Source: Providencia stuartii
GTDB taxonomy: Bacteria; Pseudomonadota; Gammaproteobacteria; Enterobacterales; Enterobacteriaceae
Assembly: GCA_900455155.1 (NCBI GenBank)
Contig: UGUC01000002.1
Span: 1,488,001 to 1,552,000 of the forward strand
DNA: 64,000 bases
Reading direction: 5' to 3'
The notes under the pieces were generated by a model. The model was not told the origin of the DNA. It was given only the letters and a program-made list of their open reading frames with translations, and did not search any database. Every line of letters starts with the position of its first letter. Position 1 is the first letter of the stretch. A program made the position numbers and the translations under genes. Shown piece after piece: positions 40,409 to 50,724 of the stretch.

Positions 40409-42374
40409 TCACGTTGCACAACGGTCTTTAACTTCTGCCCTTGCTTGTTGTAACCACGCTTTTTTGCCCCGTTAATGATAGCTGTTGGCAAATCTCTTCC
40501 AAAGATAACTGTAGTTGAAAATAGAAACGCAGTAGCTTCAACCCACCTTCTTGATGCGCTAATAAACGTTGTATCGCCGCACTACTCGCTGCCAACGTAC
40601 GATGGTAAAAGCCAAATCCAACCAGTTCAATCCAATCTTCGGGCGTTAAATGCTGTTTGTCACATGTCGGCAAGTGAAATAGCTCAAGGTCACGACGCCA
40701 AAAGAGATCCCTTGGCAAGTTGTGTTTGGCTTGCTCACACATGCGTTGTGCTTGTGATGACAGTGGTAAAATCGCCATCGCCGTGTAACATCCACTGCTT
40801 GCTTCAAGGTGTTCACCAACACGTACTAATTGATAACCCGCTTGTTGCCAAAAACGTAATAACTCCGGTGTCAGACCAAAACTCACTGATAAAAAATCTT
40901 TGCCTTGGTAAACGGCCTGCTTGTTTTTGAGCGTCAAGCAGTTGTGAGGCCAATTTTTTGTCGGCGATAAGCAGCCTCAACCGCGATCCTCGTTGCACGT
41001 AGTGATGACATCTGAGGCGCCTCAGGGAAGTAATAATGAGCAGCAAGGGATTGGGCCACTAAACTCCCCCTAGGGCGGCGGAGACCAGCCCAAATTTGCC
41101 AACTTAGTTGGCTATCTAACCCACCTTCTTCAACCATCCATAAGGCTCCAATCAATTGCGTCGCCGATTTGGCCAACATAAATTGCTGGCGACTTGCATC
41201 AAGTAACCGGACGAAGATCGAGAGGGGGATGTTCGATAATGTGCACTGGTGAGTAATCCATAAAAACTTTTCAGTTGTTTAGGATCATCAACTAATTGTT
41301 GCTGGCTGATAGGCTCAATTAGCTGTAATGGCGAGTGATCGTTTACACCTTCAGGCTCTTCTAGTAATAATGCCTGATTGAGCCAATGTTCAAGGGGATC
41401 ATGCTTAGCCCAGCGGATAGGCTCGACTAAATCGAGAGCAGTATAACCGCCCAATTGCGCACAAAACTTATTGATAAAGCCTCGCCCTGTTCCTTCATAG
41501 CCATCCACCGTTGTCGTTAATAAAACACGTGGAAAATAATTGACCAGTTGGCGCAGAATATAACTTGGAATCGCTGCCGCTTCATCAATAATCAACCAAT
41601 CAGCTTTTATGTCACCATTCTTCTTACAGTAACGTAATAATTCATCTGGCGCCCAAAAATTGAGCGGCTGACCGGCTGATTTTTCTAGTGTTTGTATCGC
41701 GACTTTAGCAGGCGCACAGCACCAGCACTCCCCTTGCCAGTTGCGGATCAACATTCCTGCAAGGGTCGATTTCCCTCGCCCACGGGGAGCGATGATCCCC
41801 CAAACACCGTCATTTGCGGATAACAACTGTTCCAGTACATATTGCTGAGCCGGTGTCGCCTCACCCGAAGGTGGTTGCCAATGCTCTTTTTCGGGTAAAA
41901 GAGAAAAATGCGCTGGCTTATCTTGTTGCCAAACCAGCACGTCAGATTGCGCCTGTATCAACTGCTGTAAATGATGCACAAAATTAGGCGTGGCGATCAT
42001 GCCATTTTGCTCATTCCATCGAATACTATCGTTATCCAATGAATACGCCCACTCAGTTTGTGGTGGCGTACATAAAACCAGCAAGCTCCCAGCCTTTAAT
42101 GCCCCCAGCAAGCATAGCGAGAGCCCTCGCTATGCAAACCTTCTCTTGCATCAAAGACCCCATGTAAAAACTCTCTGCCTAATAATAAATGTGCATTTTT
42201 AACGGGCAATGCCCCCGTTATTGTTGATGAAAGGGCCTGCCAATCACCCGCGATAATTGATTGAATTTCATTTAATTGTTTATCTATCCACAAGCTCTCA
42301 CCAGAGAGCACCAACAAGCGCCGATGACCACAATCATTAAGTTGAGCACAGATTTTAGGAAGTGAATAATTCAT
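40409..42374 (-). CDS. tmcA: tRNA(Met) cytidine acetyltransferase TmcA (at least six indels)
   Basis: Makes N4-acetylcytidine at the wobble base of elongator tRNA-Met. Pieces in several frames together cover the protein in order. N-terminal domain (LLGREFLHGVFDAREGLHS); helicase-like ATPase with P-loop APRGRGKSTLAG and IDEAAAIP; EGTGRGF; HYRTSP; RRPRGSLVAQSLAAH; the GNAT part with YQGKDFLSVSFGLT and SSGCYTAMAILP. Frame changes occur near 42100, 41200, 41000, 40930 and 40450, mostly extra single bases. The end is placed at the stop at 40409, reading LTGKKAWLQQARAEV. Corrected length about 650 residues. Broken only by apparent sequence errors. Confidence 0.88.
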
Positions 42375-42381
42375 ATACCCG

Positions 42382-42834
42382 CTAAGATTTACCGATCAAT
42401 AATGACAAGATCCCTGCTGCGATAAGAGGACCAACAGGAACACCACGGAAGAGTGCTACGCCGATAACCGTGCCAACAAGTAGGCCTGCTACTGTTGAAG
42501 GTTGATGTGACATTAACGTAACACCACGGCTTCCCAACCAAGAAACTAACACCCCGATCACAATAGCAAGCAGTGATTTCCAATTTAAAAAGGAACCTAA
42601 TACATCTTGTGCTGAAATTTTACCACTAGCAATAGGAGCCATCACACCAATAGTTAATATTAATATCCCAATCGTTAACCCATATTTCTCTACCCAAGGA
42701 AAGAAATTATTTAAAGGTGTGATCCGCACCACCAGCAAAAATAACATAGCTAATGTCACCGTCATATTATGACTGATGATCCCAAGGCCTGCTAAAACCA
42801 GTAAAATTATCAAGGTAGGATCGACTTGACTCAT
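42382..42834 (-). CDS. yeaL: UPF0756 membrane protein YeaL
   Basis: A 150-residue inner-membrane protein with four or five hydrophobic segments, following E. coli YeaL closely ([68 protein letters not shown]). Function unknown. It lies just upstream of tmcA on the same strand, a different place from E. coli. Confidence 0.9.
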   Translation of the reverse strand: MSQVDPTLIILLVLAGLGIISHNMTVTLAMLFLLVVRITPLNNFFPWVEKYGLTIGILILTIGVMAPIASGKISAQDVLGSFLNWKSLLAIVIGVLVSWLGSRGVTLMSHQPSTVAGLLVGTVIGVALFRGVPVGPLIAAGILSLLIGKS

Positions 42835-42942
42835 ATTGTATTCCCTGTAAAACGTGCTGCTTTTGCTTATAAAATTAGCGAAAGATAAAAAGTACGGCTT
42901 ATGTTATTGGCTCACCGAATAAGAAGCAAACGTCACGGCATA

Positions 42943-44254
42943 TTATTGCCCGATATATTGTTGAAATAAGATATTTACAGGCTCTCCTCCGATAGCGATC
43001 ATTTTATTTTTGAAAGATGCGGGTAAATCACCATTCGACTCGGAAGGTAATGTCATTAATTCAGTAATGAACGGGTCTAATCCTGATGGATTATTGGCGA
43101 CCTTCTGTAAAATAGTATCTAATTTTCGCCAAAATGTAGCGCCTTGAGAATAGAACTCAGCATAAACAGAGCGATCCCCTGCTTTAAATCGCTTATCTAG
43201 TTCAATAAAAGTATGTGTCACTGGAGCATTTAATGGCATCATTGCAGATTCAATTGACGAAACAATTTGTGGCTGGCTTTCCATCTGTTTTAATGCTTTC
43301 AAAGCATAATATTGGGCAAGGCCTTCCTCAACCCAAGCTGGCTGCGTTGATTTATTTTCCCTTATCATATCAATAAGTTGATGAAATTGCTCATGGGCAA
43401 TAACAAGTTGGGTTTTTGCATTATTGAGGTTAATGTTTTTATCATCCTTTTTATCAGAATATAAATAGTTAGCCACGAAACTGCGACCACCCGCCGCCCC
43501 CACCAATAAAGCCATTTTTTTCATTACTGCCGAGCCAAATCACCAACAATGTATTATCACGCTTGTCTTGAGGTGAAATTGATAACGCTTTGGTTAAATA
43601 CTTTAAGGCTTGTTGGTGATAACCATTTAGCTGATATTGATCGGTTAACGTGACGTTGTCACTAAAATAGCGAACTTTCATATTCGTTAAGTCCACTTGT
43701 TGCAATCGAATATCCCCCACTAAATAAAATTCAGGCGCCTTATAATAGGCAGGAACCGACCACGAGCTTGTATTTTCAGCTTTCGCGCCATAGATAGCGA
43801 TCCCATCGGCAGCACGAATAATCCCCTCTTCATCATTGACTAAGCGCAATAATGACGTAGGCTCAGAAAGCAATATCTGTTTTTTGTTTTGATATTCACT
43901 GGTAATGAAAATAGTCGCTTGCTTCGAGGCGTCAACATGCCCTTTTGCAACTTTATTAGGGAGGACATGCCACGAAACCCGTTCACAACCTATAGGCACA
44001 ATCCATTCATTTTCGGTATTTTTCTTTAACAACGTACCTTGGCACTGAGGATGGTTAATTTGCGGTTTTAACCCCCACGCTTCCCCTCTCACGATCAATT
44101 TTTGTTCCTGCTCGGATTTAGGTAAATCCATGGAGAGCGTTAACATCCCCTCCGTTGATAGATCATCAATGGTATAATGGGTTTTCGCTGACGCATTTAT
44201 CAACCCGAAAAATAAAAGCGTGGTTATCAATATGGTACGCGTCAAATGGAACAC
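42943..44254 (-). CDS. Exported HExxH (gluzincin-like) putative metallopeptidase (one frameshift)
   Basis: About 436 residues. The start is GTG at 44254 (AGAGG upstream), giving a signal peptide FHLTRTILITTLLFFGLINASA. The N-terminal half is beta-rich and unassigned. The C-terminal half has IAHEQFHQLIDMI followed about 20 residues later by PAWVEEGLAQYYA, the HExxH + EG pattern of gluzincins such as the M1 and MA-type peptidases. One extra G in a G run near 43500 breaks the frame (corrected: FIGGAAGGRSFVANYL). I do not know a named homologue. It follows ypfJ and a small gene on the same strand. Confidence 0.7.
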
Positions 44255-44295
44255 TTTAACCTCTATCTTTAAATGATATTTGGGCAGGTCATACA

Positions 44296-44589
44296 TTAAT
44301 ATAGAGCGACTTCCCACTCTTCAAAAGGAGGGTCAACGTTAAAAGAAGCATCACAGTAACTTCGAATATAATCCGTTGCTCTTTTCTGCGCATGAGTAAA
44401 ATTCAATACTTCCCCTGCCTCATCAATTTCCAGTGTATTGATAAATATTGCGTACGCTTGTTCAATAGCACTCGGCTCCTCGCCATACAGTGACAAATAA
44501 TCAATCCCCTCGAGCATGTAATGTGAACCACTTGCCATAAAATAGCTGAAAGTTCTAATCGCCCCACTAACGCTATGGCTGAGCTTCAT
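44296..44589 (-). CDS. Hypothetical 97-residue protein
   Basis: The start MKLSHSVSGAIRTFSYFM is chosen because TAAGGAGG precedes it and a longer reading would run into ypfJ. The protein is soluble and acidic (LYGEEPSAIEQAY, DPPFEEWEVALY) with no signal peptide or motif I recognise. It sits 10 bases after ypfJ and 41 bases before the exported HExxH protein, so the three probably form an operon. Confidence 0.65.
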   Translation of the reverse strand: MKLSHSVSGAIRTFSYFMASGSHYMLEGIDYLSLYGEEPSAIEQAYAIFINTLEIDEAGEVLNFTHAQKRATDYIRSYCDASFNVDPPFEEWEVALY

Positions 44590-44599
44590 CTGAGCCTCC

Positions 44600-45490
44600 T
44601 TAAAATGTATTTTGCGCTGAAAAGGTGTTGCAGCTATTGATATCTCCCGTCTCAAACCCTTTTTTAAACCAAAAATAGCGCTGTTGTGAGGTGCCATGCG
44701 TAAAACTATCTGGGATCACGCGACCTTGGCTCTGCTGCTGTAATCTGTCGTCACCAATTGCCTGAGCCGCATTCAACGCGGATTGTAAGTCGCCATCGTC
44801 TAAGATGCCCTCTTTATCCATATTGTGCCCCCAAACACCCGCAAAACAATCGGCCTGTAATTCAAGTTTCACCGACAGTTTGTTGGCTTCTTTTGTACTT
44901 ACACCTTGCTGTAATTTTCTTACTTGCTGTTCAATACCTAATAAGTGCTGCACATGATGGCCGATTTCATGAGCCACGACGTACCCTTGCGCAAATTCAC
45001 CACCAGCCCCTAATTTGGTTTTCATGTCATTATAAAATGACAGGTCGATATAAACTTTATTATCAGCTGGACAATAAAACGGCCCCATAAATGCTTTACC
45101 TTGCCCACACGCTGTCGAAGTACCATTGCGATAAATGACTAATTTAGGCTGCTGGTATTGTTTGCCTAGCTTTTTAAATTCCGTTTGCCAAACATCTTCT
45201 GTGGAAGCAAGCATCACTGACGTAAAGTCGGCTAACTGTGCCTCTTGTGGGCTAATGGTACGATTTTGGGCTTGTTGCGAAGAGTGATTACTGATAGGCT
45301 CTCCGGTAATTAACCCCGTGAGATCAACGCCATAATAGCCAGCTACGACAATAACAATCAGAATAACAACGCCACTTTTTCCTCGTAATGGAATTCGCAT
45401 CCCCCGACCATTGCCTTGAAAACCCCCTGATGAATTTTCTGATCTTCTATCTTCAATATTGTCGCTACGACGACGGTCTTGCCAACGCAT
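44600..45490 (-). CDS. ypfJ: Neutral zinc metallopeptidase family protein YpfJ
   Basis: About 296 residues from [17 protein letters not shown], with one membrane anchor (about 40-57: [19 protein letters not shown]) and a periplasmic zinc domain. [17 protein letters not shown] has the HExxH motif, and [14 protein letters not shown] supplies the family's third ligand region. E. coli YpfJ is very similar; its substrate is unknown. An upstream Met (45511) is in frame but not conserved. Confidence 0.93.
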   Translation of the reverse strand: MRWQDRRRSDNIEDRRSENSSGGFQGNGRGMRIPLRGKSGVVILIVIVVAGYYGVDLTGLITGEPISNHSSQQAQNRTISPQEAQLADFTSVMLASTEDVWQTEFKKLGKQYQQPKLVIYRNGTSTACGQGKAFMGPFYCPADNKVYIDLSFYNDMKTKLGAGGEFAQGYVVAHEIGHHVQHLLGIEQQVRKLQQGVSTKEANKLSVKLELQADCFAGVWGHNMDKEGILDDGDLQSALNAAQAIGDDRLQQQSQGRVIPDSFTHGTSQQRYFWFKKGFETGDINSCNTFSAQNTF

Positions 45491-45511
45491 AATCACCTCT
45501 ATAATCAGCAA

Positions 45512-45867
45512 ATAAACGGTTTAGTCACAGTTTAAACTCAAAATCGTTACAATTGACTTAATTATTTTTATTCATACCACGTCATCGCCTGCTTAGCACT
45601 CTGAACTAACACAGATGTTCAACATTTTAACCTTATTAATTAAGTGGATATATTGTTTTTTAACTGATTGTTTTTCACTTAACGCAAATTAATCGCAATT
45701 CCAATTAAATAAGCGATAGAAAACACTTCGTTACTGATATCTCCTTGATTGTTACTTATAATAATATGAGGTCAATATAAAATTATTATCACTGACGATA
45801 TCACTGTATTTCGCCGAGTTGACAAATCACCTTATATTCAAGTCGTCATATAATTAGGATCACTCAT
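45512..45867. other. Divergent spacer, ypfJ and the ECF operon
   Basis: About 355 AT-rich bases with no open frame. It must contain both promoters. No riboswitch was recognised, which is notable since many ECF vitamin transporters have one. Confidence 0.5.
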
Positions 45868-46326
45868 ATGAATGTAGCTTTCCCTCCCACCTCCAATGCG
45901 CGCTATTTTGCCCTGCGATTACGGCCCGGCGAGGATGTTATTCCAACACTGCGTCATTTTATTCAGCAGAACCACTTAAAAGCCGCTTTCATTGCTGGCT
46001 GTGTTGGTAGCTTAACTCGCGTTAATTTGCGTTTTGCAGGAAAAGAGACAACCGATCAATTTGTTGGTCGATACGAAATTGTTTCACTTATCGGCACATT
46101 AGATAGCGAAGGCGAACATTTGCATTTAGCCATTTCAGATGAAAATGGTCATGTGCAAGGGGGGCATATGATGCTGGACTGTACCGTTAGAACAACGTTA
46201 GAGCTTGTTATTGGGGAATTAGAGCATATCACTTTCACTCGTCAATATTGCGAATTATCTGGATATGACGAATTAGCAGTTTCTGAACGCACGCCCCACA
46301 ACTCCCATTCTTCTGTTCATCGCTAA
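45868..46326 (+). CDS. PPC/DUF296-domain protein
   Basis: A 152-residue protein consisting of one PPC (DUF296) domain: YFALRLRPGEDVIPTLRHFIQQNHLKAAFIAGCVGSL, GTLDSEGEHLHLAISDENGHVQGGHM and TVRTTLELVIGEL. Bacterial PPC proteins have a conserved His cluster (LHLAI...GGHM) that may bind a metal or ligand. In plants the domain accompanies AT-hook DNA-binding proteins. It lies 14 bases before the ECF S-component gene and is co-directional, so it probably belongs to that transport operon; its role there is unknown. Confidence 0.82.
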   Translation: MNVAFPPTSNARYFALRLRPGEDVIPTLRHFIQQNHLKAAFIAGCVGSLTRVNLRFAGKETTDQFVGRYEIVSLIGTLDSEGEHLHLAISDENGHVQGGHMMLDCTVRTTLELVIGELEHITFTRQYCELSGYDELAVSERTPHNSHSSVHR

Positions 46327-46340
46327 GGAGCGGTGTATTC

Positions 46341-46922
46341 ATGCCAAAATCATCTACTCTTTCGAGCCGTACTTTAGCGTTAATTGTTTTTTCAATCGCT
46401 ATTAACATGTTAGTTGGGCAAATAAGCTCAAGCATTAAGTTGCCAATTTTTCTTGATTCAATTGGCACAATCATTTGTGCTTTATTAGCCGGCCCTTGGA
46501 TCGCTGCATTAACCGGATTATTAACCAATCTATTATGGGGATTACTCAGTGGCCCAATTGCCGCCGCTTTTGCCCCTGTTGCGATGATGATAGGCCTCAG
46601 TGCAGGGTTACTCGCTCATGCTGGATTTTTTCGGACGTTACCTAGAGTTATCTTTTCCGGCATCGTCATTACATTGGCATTGATGTTAGTTGCTGTACCT
46701 ATCCGTACTTATTTATTTGCAGGTACAACAGGTAGCGGAGCCGATTTTTTCGTCGCTTACTTCCATGCTGTGGGAGAAAACCTACTTGAATCTGTTGCCA
46801 TTACCGTACTAGGAGCCAACATTGCAGATAAAATAGTGTCGGCACTCATTGCGTGGTTATTAGTGCGTCGCTTACCGCTGCGTGCACAACAAAACTTTCC
46901 AAATATGGCGCGAGTAAGATAA
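46341..46922 (+). CDS. ECF transporter substrate-binding (S) component
   Basis: A 193-residue membrane protein with six hydrophobic segments, typical of S components. GQISSSIKLPIFLDSIGTIICALLAGPWIAALTGLLTNLLWGLLSG is characteristic of the group. S components bind the vitamin or other substrate and join an EcfT-EcfA-EcfA' module. The substrate cannot be read from sequence. The start follows AAGGAG. It ends two bases before the EcfT gene. Confidence 0.85.
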   Translation: MPKSSTLSSRTLALIVFSIAINMLVGQISSSIKLPIFLDSIGTIICALLAGPWIAALTGLLTNLLWGLLSGPIAAAFAPVAMMIGLSAGLLAHAGFFRTLPRVIFSGIVITLALMLVAVPIRTYLFAGTTGSGADFFVAYFHAVGENLLESVAITVLGANIADKIVSALIAWLLVRRLPLRAQQNFPNMARVR

Positions 46923-46924
46923 AT

Positions 46925-47629
46925 ATGCATCCTTTTACCTCGCTGACATTATGGTTCTGGCTCAGCTTTACTGTTGTTCTATTACCATTTGACTGGCCGT
47001 TAATTGTCGTCAGCCTGGTGACTTTTGCTATGCTACTCGCATGGCGCCAAGCACGTTACCGCTATCGCTATGTTATTGGCTTGATGCTACCAATGGCATT
47101 AGGGCTATGGCTGATCCATAGTGGTTGGCTAACCTACTGGCTGACAGGCGAGTTTTCTGTTGCGACACAGCAGCAAAAAGCCTTGGCTTTATGGTTTCGG
47201 CTTTTAGCCATTATCAGTAGTGCACAACTGTGGCTACAGTATGTGTCGACTGAAAAATTGATTAGAGCGCTATTTGCTAGCCGTTTACCAACCAGCTTTT
47301 CATATTTATTAGCTGGGCCACTCTTGTTTGTTGAACAACTACGGCAACAAATCAGCAGTATCAAAGAGGCACAGTTGGCACGAGGCGTCCCCCTTGATGG
47401 CAATCTATTACAACGATTTATGTCATTACCGGCATTGATACTGCCACTCGCGACCCAAGCGCTCAGTGAACTGGCTATCCGTGGAGCTGCCTTGGATATG
47501 CGTGGTTTTCGTGCCGTGAGTCAGCGAACAACCTTGGGCGCCCCAAAAGACAACCTCTTTCAAGCCATTTGTCGTTATGCCATTTTAGTCATTATCATCA
47601 TTGAAGGAGGGATCGACTGGTGGTGGTAA
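46925..47629 (+). CDS. ECF transporter transmembrane (T) component
   Basis: A 234-residue membrane protein like EcfT/CbiQ. Several membrane segments precede the two cytoplasmic coupling motifs: Ala-Arg-Gly in EAQLARGV (about 150-157) and a second, modified Ala-x-x in LAIRGAALDMRGF. It couples the two ATPases to the S component. The start is the Met at MHPFTSLTLWFW; the frame upstream lies in the S gene. It overlaps the first ATPase gene by 10 bases. Confidence 0.85.
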   Translation: MHPFTSLTLWFWLSFTVVLLPFDWPLIVVSLVTFAMLLAWRQARYRYRYVIGLMLPMALGLWLIHSGWLTYWLTGEFSVATQQQKALALWFRLLAIISSAQLWLQYVSTEKLIRALFASRLPTSFSYLLAGPLLFVEQLRQQISSIKEAQLARGVPLDGNLLQRFMSLPALILPLATQALSELAIRGAALDMRGFRAVSQRTTLGAPKDNLFQAICRYAILVIIIIEGGIDWWW

Positions 47630-48465
47630 ATTTACAACGACTATGTTTTACCCACAAAGGTGCGGGATCAACCACCTTAGGCCCTATTGATATACAATTA
47701 GCAGCAGGACAGTGGCTTGCCATCTTAGGGGGCAACGGTAGCGGTAAAAGTACACTCGCTCAACTGCTCTGTGGTTGGTTACCTGAATTGATTACAGGTG
47801 AACTTAGTGGTGTCGCTGAGGTTTTATCACACCCCATATCACAAGGCCATTTAGCAGTACTCAGTGCGCAACGCCAACTGATCCAACAATCACCACAATT
47901 ACAATTATCCGGTTGCACATTCAATGTGGAACAAGAAATTGCCTTTGGCCCTGAAAACCTTGGGTTACCTGAAGCACAAGTCAGGCAGCGGGTTAACGAA
48001 GCCATTGCGCTTACGGACTGCGAAGCTTTACGCCATCGACACCCCGCGACCTTATCAGGTGGAGAAGCCCAACGCGTTGTCATCGCAAGCGCACTCGCCA
48101 TGCAGCCTAAGTTATTATTATTGGATGAGGCATTTAGTCGCCTCACACCAAAAGCCGCCCATACCCTGCTACTTGCGTTGAAACGCTATTCTCAACGTAC
48201 CAATTGCAGTGTGATCCTGTTTGAGCGCCAACTACTTCCTGCGATGAGTTTTTGTGAGCAACTGATGTTATTAGATGCAGGTAACGTCATCGCCACAGGT
48301 ACTGATAGAAAAAAACTTTTTTCGGCGGCACAAACCACCATTAATATGCCCGATGCTTGGCGTGCACTTGGTTATTTAATCAATCAAAATGCTTGGCCTA
48401 CTGACATTCCCAATGATAACAACGCATTACTTAAGGCATTTAAGGAGTATTATGCTACTTTTTGA
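47620..48465 (+). CDS. ECF transporter ATPase 1
   Basis: A 281-residue ABC ATPase. Walker A is GGNGSGKST (about 33-41), Q-loop region VEQEIAFGPENL, ABC signature LSGGEAQRV and Walker B LLLLDEAF followed by SRL. QEIAFGPENLGLP is typical of ECF/CbiO ATPases. It forms the ATPase dimer with the next gene product. Overlap with neighbours on both sides shows tight co-translation. Confidence 0.9.
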   Translation: MVVNLQRLCFTHKGAGSTTLGPIDIQLAAGQWLAILGGNGSGKSTLAQLLCGWLPELITGELSGVAEVLSHPISQGHLAVLSAQRQLIQQSPQLQLSGCTFNVEQEIAFGPENLGLPEAQVRQRVNEAIALTDCEALRHRHPATLSGGEAQRVVIASALAMQPKLLLLDEAFSRLTPKAAHTLLLALKRYSQRTNCSVILFERQLLPAMSFCEQLMLLDAGNVIATGTDRKKLFSAAQTTINMPDAWRALGYLINQNAWPTDIPNDNNALLKAFKEYYATF

Positions 48466-49264
48466 ACATATTGATTATCGTTGGCCTAAAAGTACCCAAG
48501 AGACCATTTCACAGCTTTGTTTGCGTCTCGAAGCGGGCGAATGGGTTGCATTAGTTGGTGACAATGGTGCTGGAAAATCGACACTCCTGCGGCTTGCTGC
48601 GGGTCTATTGCGCCCAACACAAGGTGAGATCCACTTTAATCACCAAAAACTTGCCGCACTGAACGCTATACAACGTGCCAGTCAAATTGGTGTTTTATTC
48701 CAAGAGGTCGAAAAACAAGTTTTCCATAGTCGAGTAAAAGATGAAGTCGCATTCGGCCTTAAACGACAAAAGCTATCTCAATCAGAGATAGAAAAACGGA
48801 CGTTGGAAGCCCTTGAATGTTGCCATTTGCAAGATGTTGCCAATAGTCACCCTCTTGATTTAGATGCAGGTCAACGGCGTATGGTGGCTGTCGCCAGCCT
48901 GAGTGCGATTTCCCCCAAAGTGCTGCTATTAGATGAACCTACTCGTGACTTTGATGCACGTTGGCTCGCTTGCTTTGAGCGTTGGTTGGCATTACAGCGT
49001 ACGATGGGCACGACGCTACTCGCCATTAGCCATGATCTTGATTTTGTTGCTCGCCATTTCAAGCGGGTTATTCATCTATCAGCAGGTAAAATCATTGCTG
49101 ATGGTCCGCCTGAAACCGTACTTAACCACCCTGATTTACAACCGGAATCCGTGCTTCCAACACCAACACTGTATTCATTGAGTCACGCATTGGATATCGC
49201 ATTAGAAAGCGACCCTAAACGCTGGGCTGATAAATTTATCCGTATTAGCCGCGAGCCAATCTGA
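48452..49264 (+). CDS. ECF transporter ATPase 2
   Basis: A 270-residue ABC ATPase. Walker A is GDNGAGKST, then FQEVEKQVFHSRVKDEVAFGL and Walker B LLLDEPTRDFDA. The signature motif is atypical: where ATPase 1 has LSGGE, this one reads LDLDAGQRRMV. With a weakened signature in one subunit, the pair would have unequal ATP sites, as in other heterodimeric ABC modules. The start (MLLFEHIDYRWP) follows AAGGAG inside the previous gene. Confidence 0.9.
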   Translation: MLLFEHIDYRWPKSTQETISQLCLRLEAGEWVALVGDNGAGKSTLLRLAAGLLRPTQGEIHFNHQKLAALNAIQRASQIGVLFQEVEKQVFHSRVKDEVAFGLKRQKLSQSEIEKRTLEALECCHLQDVANSHPLDLDAGQRRMVAVASLSAISPKVLLLDEPTRDFDARWLACFERWLALQRTMGTTLLAISHDLDFVARHFKRVIHLSAGKIIADGPPETVLNHPDLQPESVLPTPTLYSLSHALDIALESDPKRWADKFIRISREPI

Positions 49265-49777
49265 CTTTTCAGCTTGAACGTTATCAGTTTTTTATATGGT
49301 TGTCGACCCTTGATATCAACACTAAGGTTTGATTTATTGCGGTGATAACGTCTTAGCTTATATCTAGATATCGATATCAGACAGGTAAAAAATGCCATGT
49401 TAATGGTAAACTATCCCGAGTCAAGGTTGGGCAAGTGTGTGTCATGCTGCTCTGTTTTATTATTTGTAGCATGATAGGTCCGATGTATATAAATAACCCG
49501 TAAGAGAACTTTGGCTGTATAGACGAATTAAAACCAGAAAACTAATTATCTTCCTAAGTAAAAGCTGTAAACATCCATTATGCAGCTTCCCCGCTAAAAC
49601 AGCTCAGTAAAACCGATAACCTAAACGCCAAGATGTTAGTTAAAGCGTCAATACAGTTGTATAATGAAAAGTGGTCACAATTATCTGTATTATATGTATG
49701 CAACTAAAATATGAATTCCTTAAATATCACTTTGTATTCTATGATCTGATCTTCGAACAGATGACTAAGGTTTAATC
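49265..49777. other. Spacer after the ECF operon
   Basis: About 510 bases without a supported gene. No clear terminator immediately after the ECF operon. The right end holds the promoter of the next small exported protein. Confidence 0.45.
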
Positions 49778-50173
49778 ATGCGGGCAATCCAAACGCTATT
49801 TTGTATCTTCTCCCTACTATTTTCGGTGATAGGATACTCTGCTGACAATAAGTTAACCTTAGTTATTGCAGGTATGACGTCGCAACAAGTGGTTTCTATT
49901 ATGGGGGAACCTTCTGATTCAGCAACGATAGAAAATGCCACCCTATTGCTCTATACCAAGCGCCCCACCATGCTTAAAATGCAAAATACTGTTCAACACT
50001 TTATTTTCCTTGATAACAAATTGGTAGAGTATGGTGAAAAGCATATTGAACCCACACATTCAGCCTATAACCTGATACCTGCCACTGAGCAACTACAGTT
50101 ATGGTTAGCAGAGCAAGGCAAAGATCTTAATCCATCTGCGGCGGCTCATGACCTTACGACCAACAAAAAATAG
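49778..50173 (+). CDS. Small exported protein with a BamE/SmpA-like motif
   Basis: A 131-residue protein with a signal peptide (MRAIQTLFCIFSLLFSVIGYSA). The mature part contains AGMTSQQVVSIMGEPSD, the G-M-t-x-x-q-V-x-x-x-l-G-x-P pattern of the BamE/SmpA (BLIP-like) fold. No lipobox, so a soluble periplasmic protein rather than a BamE lipoprotein. Function unknown. Confidence 0.65.
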   Translation: MRAIQTLFCIFSLLFSVIGYSADNKLTLVIAGMTSQQVVSIMGEPSDSATIENATLLLYTKRPTMLKMQNTVQHFIFLDNKLVEYGEKHIEPTHSAYNLIPATEQLQLWLAEQGKDLNPSAAAHDLTTNKK

Positions 50174-50389
50174 CACCAATAATAGCGGCTTAGCTTTCTA
50201 ACATCCCCCTCGTTTAAGGGCATTTCGTCCAAAAAATCGAATGTCGAGTGTATTCGCAAAGTTGCCCATCGTATTTTCAAAGCTAAAAGTGTTGATAAGA
50301 CAGCCATCATTCTCCTTATCGCCCATGAATAACAGATGAGCAGCTAAAGGCACCAAACCAACTCATCGCTGACGTAATCAACTCGCCCT

Positions 50390-50569
50390 TTACACCATGA
50401 TTTTTAGAAAAAGGAAATTCCTTGAAAACGAAAAATGAGCAACATGCGTGTCCATTGTAATGCCATGTTTCTCATCTACGACACGATAATTGATAGGTGG
50501 TCGTTCTTCGGTTGTGTCGGTGTACAACAGCATCACAGCATCGATTTTGCGAGTGAGATGATTTTCGAC
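50390..50569 (-). pseudogene. Possible eroded transposase fragment
   Basis: An open stretch of about 59 codons on the minus strand reads like protein rather than random sequence: DAVMLLYTDTTEERPPINYR, then VVDEKHGITMDTHV. The segment around DTTEERP and PINYRVVDE vaguely recalls DDE transposases of the IS4/IS701 type. It has no start codon, is closed by stops on both sides, and no inverted repeats were found. Very uncertain; a plus-strand frame also exists here. The rest of 50174-50652 holds nothing I recognise. Confidence 0.2.
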
Positions 50570-50652
50570 CTAATGCCATGGTTTCGAACTGACATCATTG
50601 AGGGGAAGGTTTTTTAGGTTGCCACTTAGTGCATTATTCATACTGATTAGTT

Positions 50653-50682
50653 CAAAGCCCTCACTAAACAGCGAGGGCTTTG
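50653..50682 (-). terminator. Terminator of purC
   Basis: A perfect ten-base stem (caaagccctc with gagggctttg) and ten-base loop, about 40 bases after the purC stop codon. Confidence 0.75.
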
Positions 50683-50724
50683 TCAGCACTCTAAGCGACT
50701 TTTTAAAACCGATTAGATAACAAA

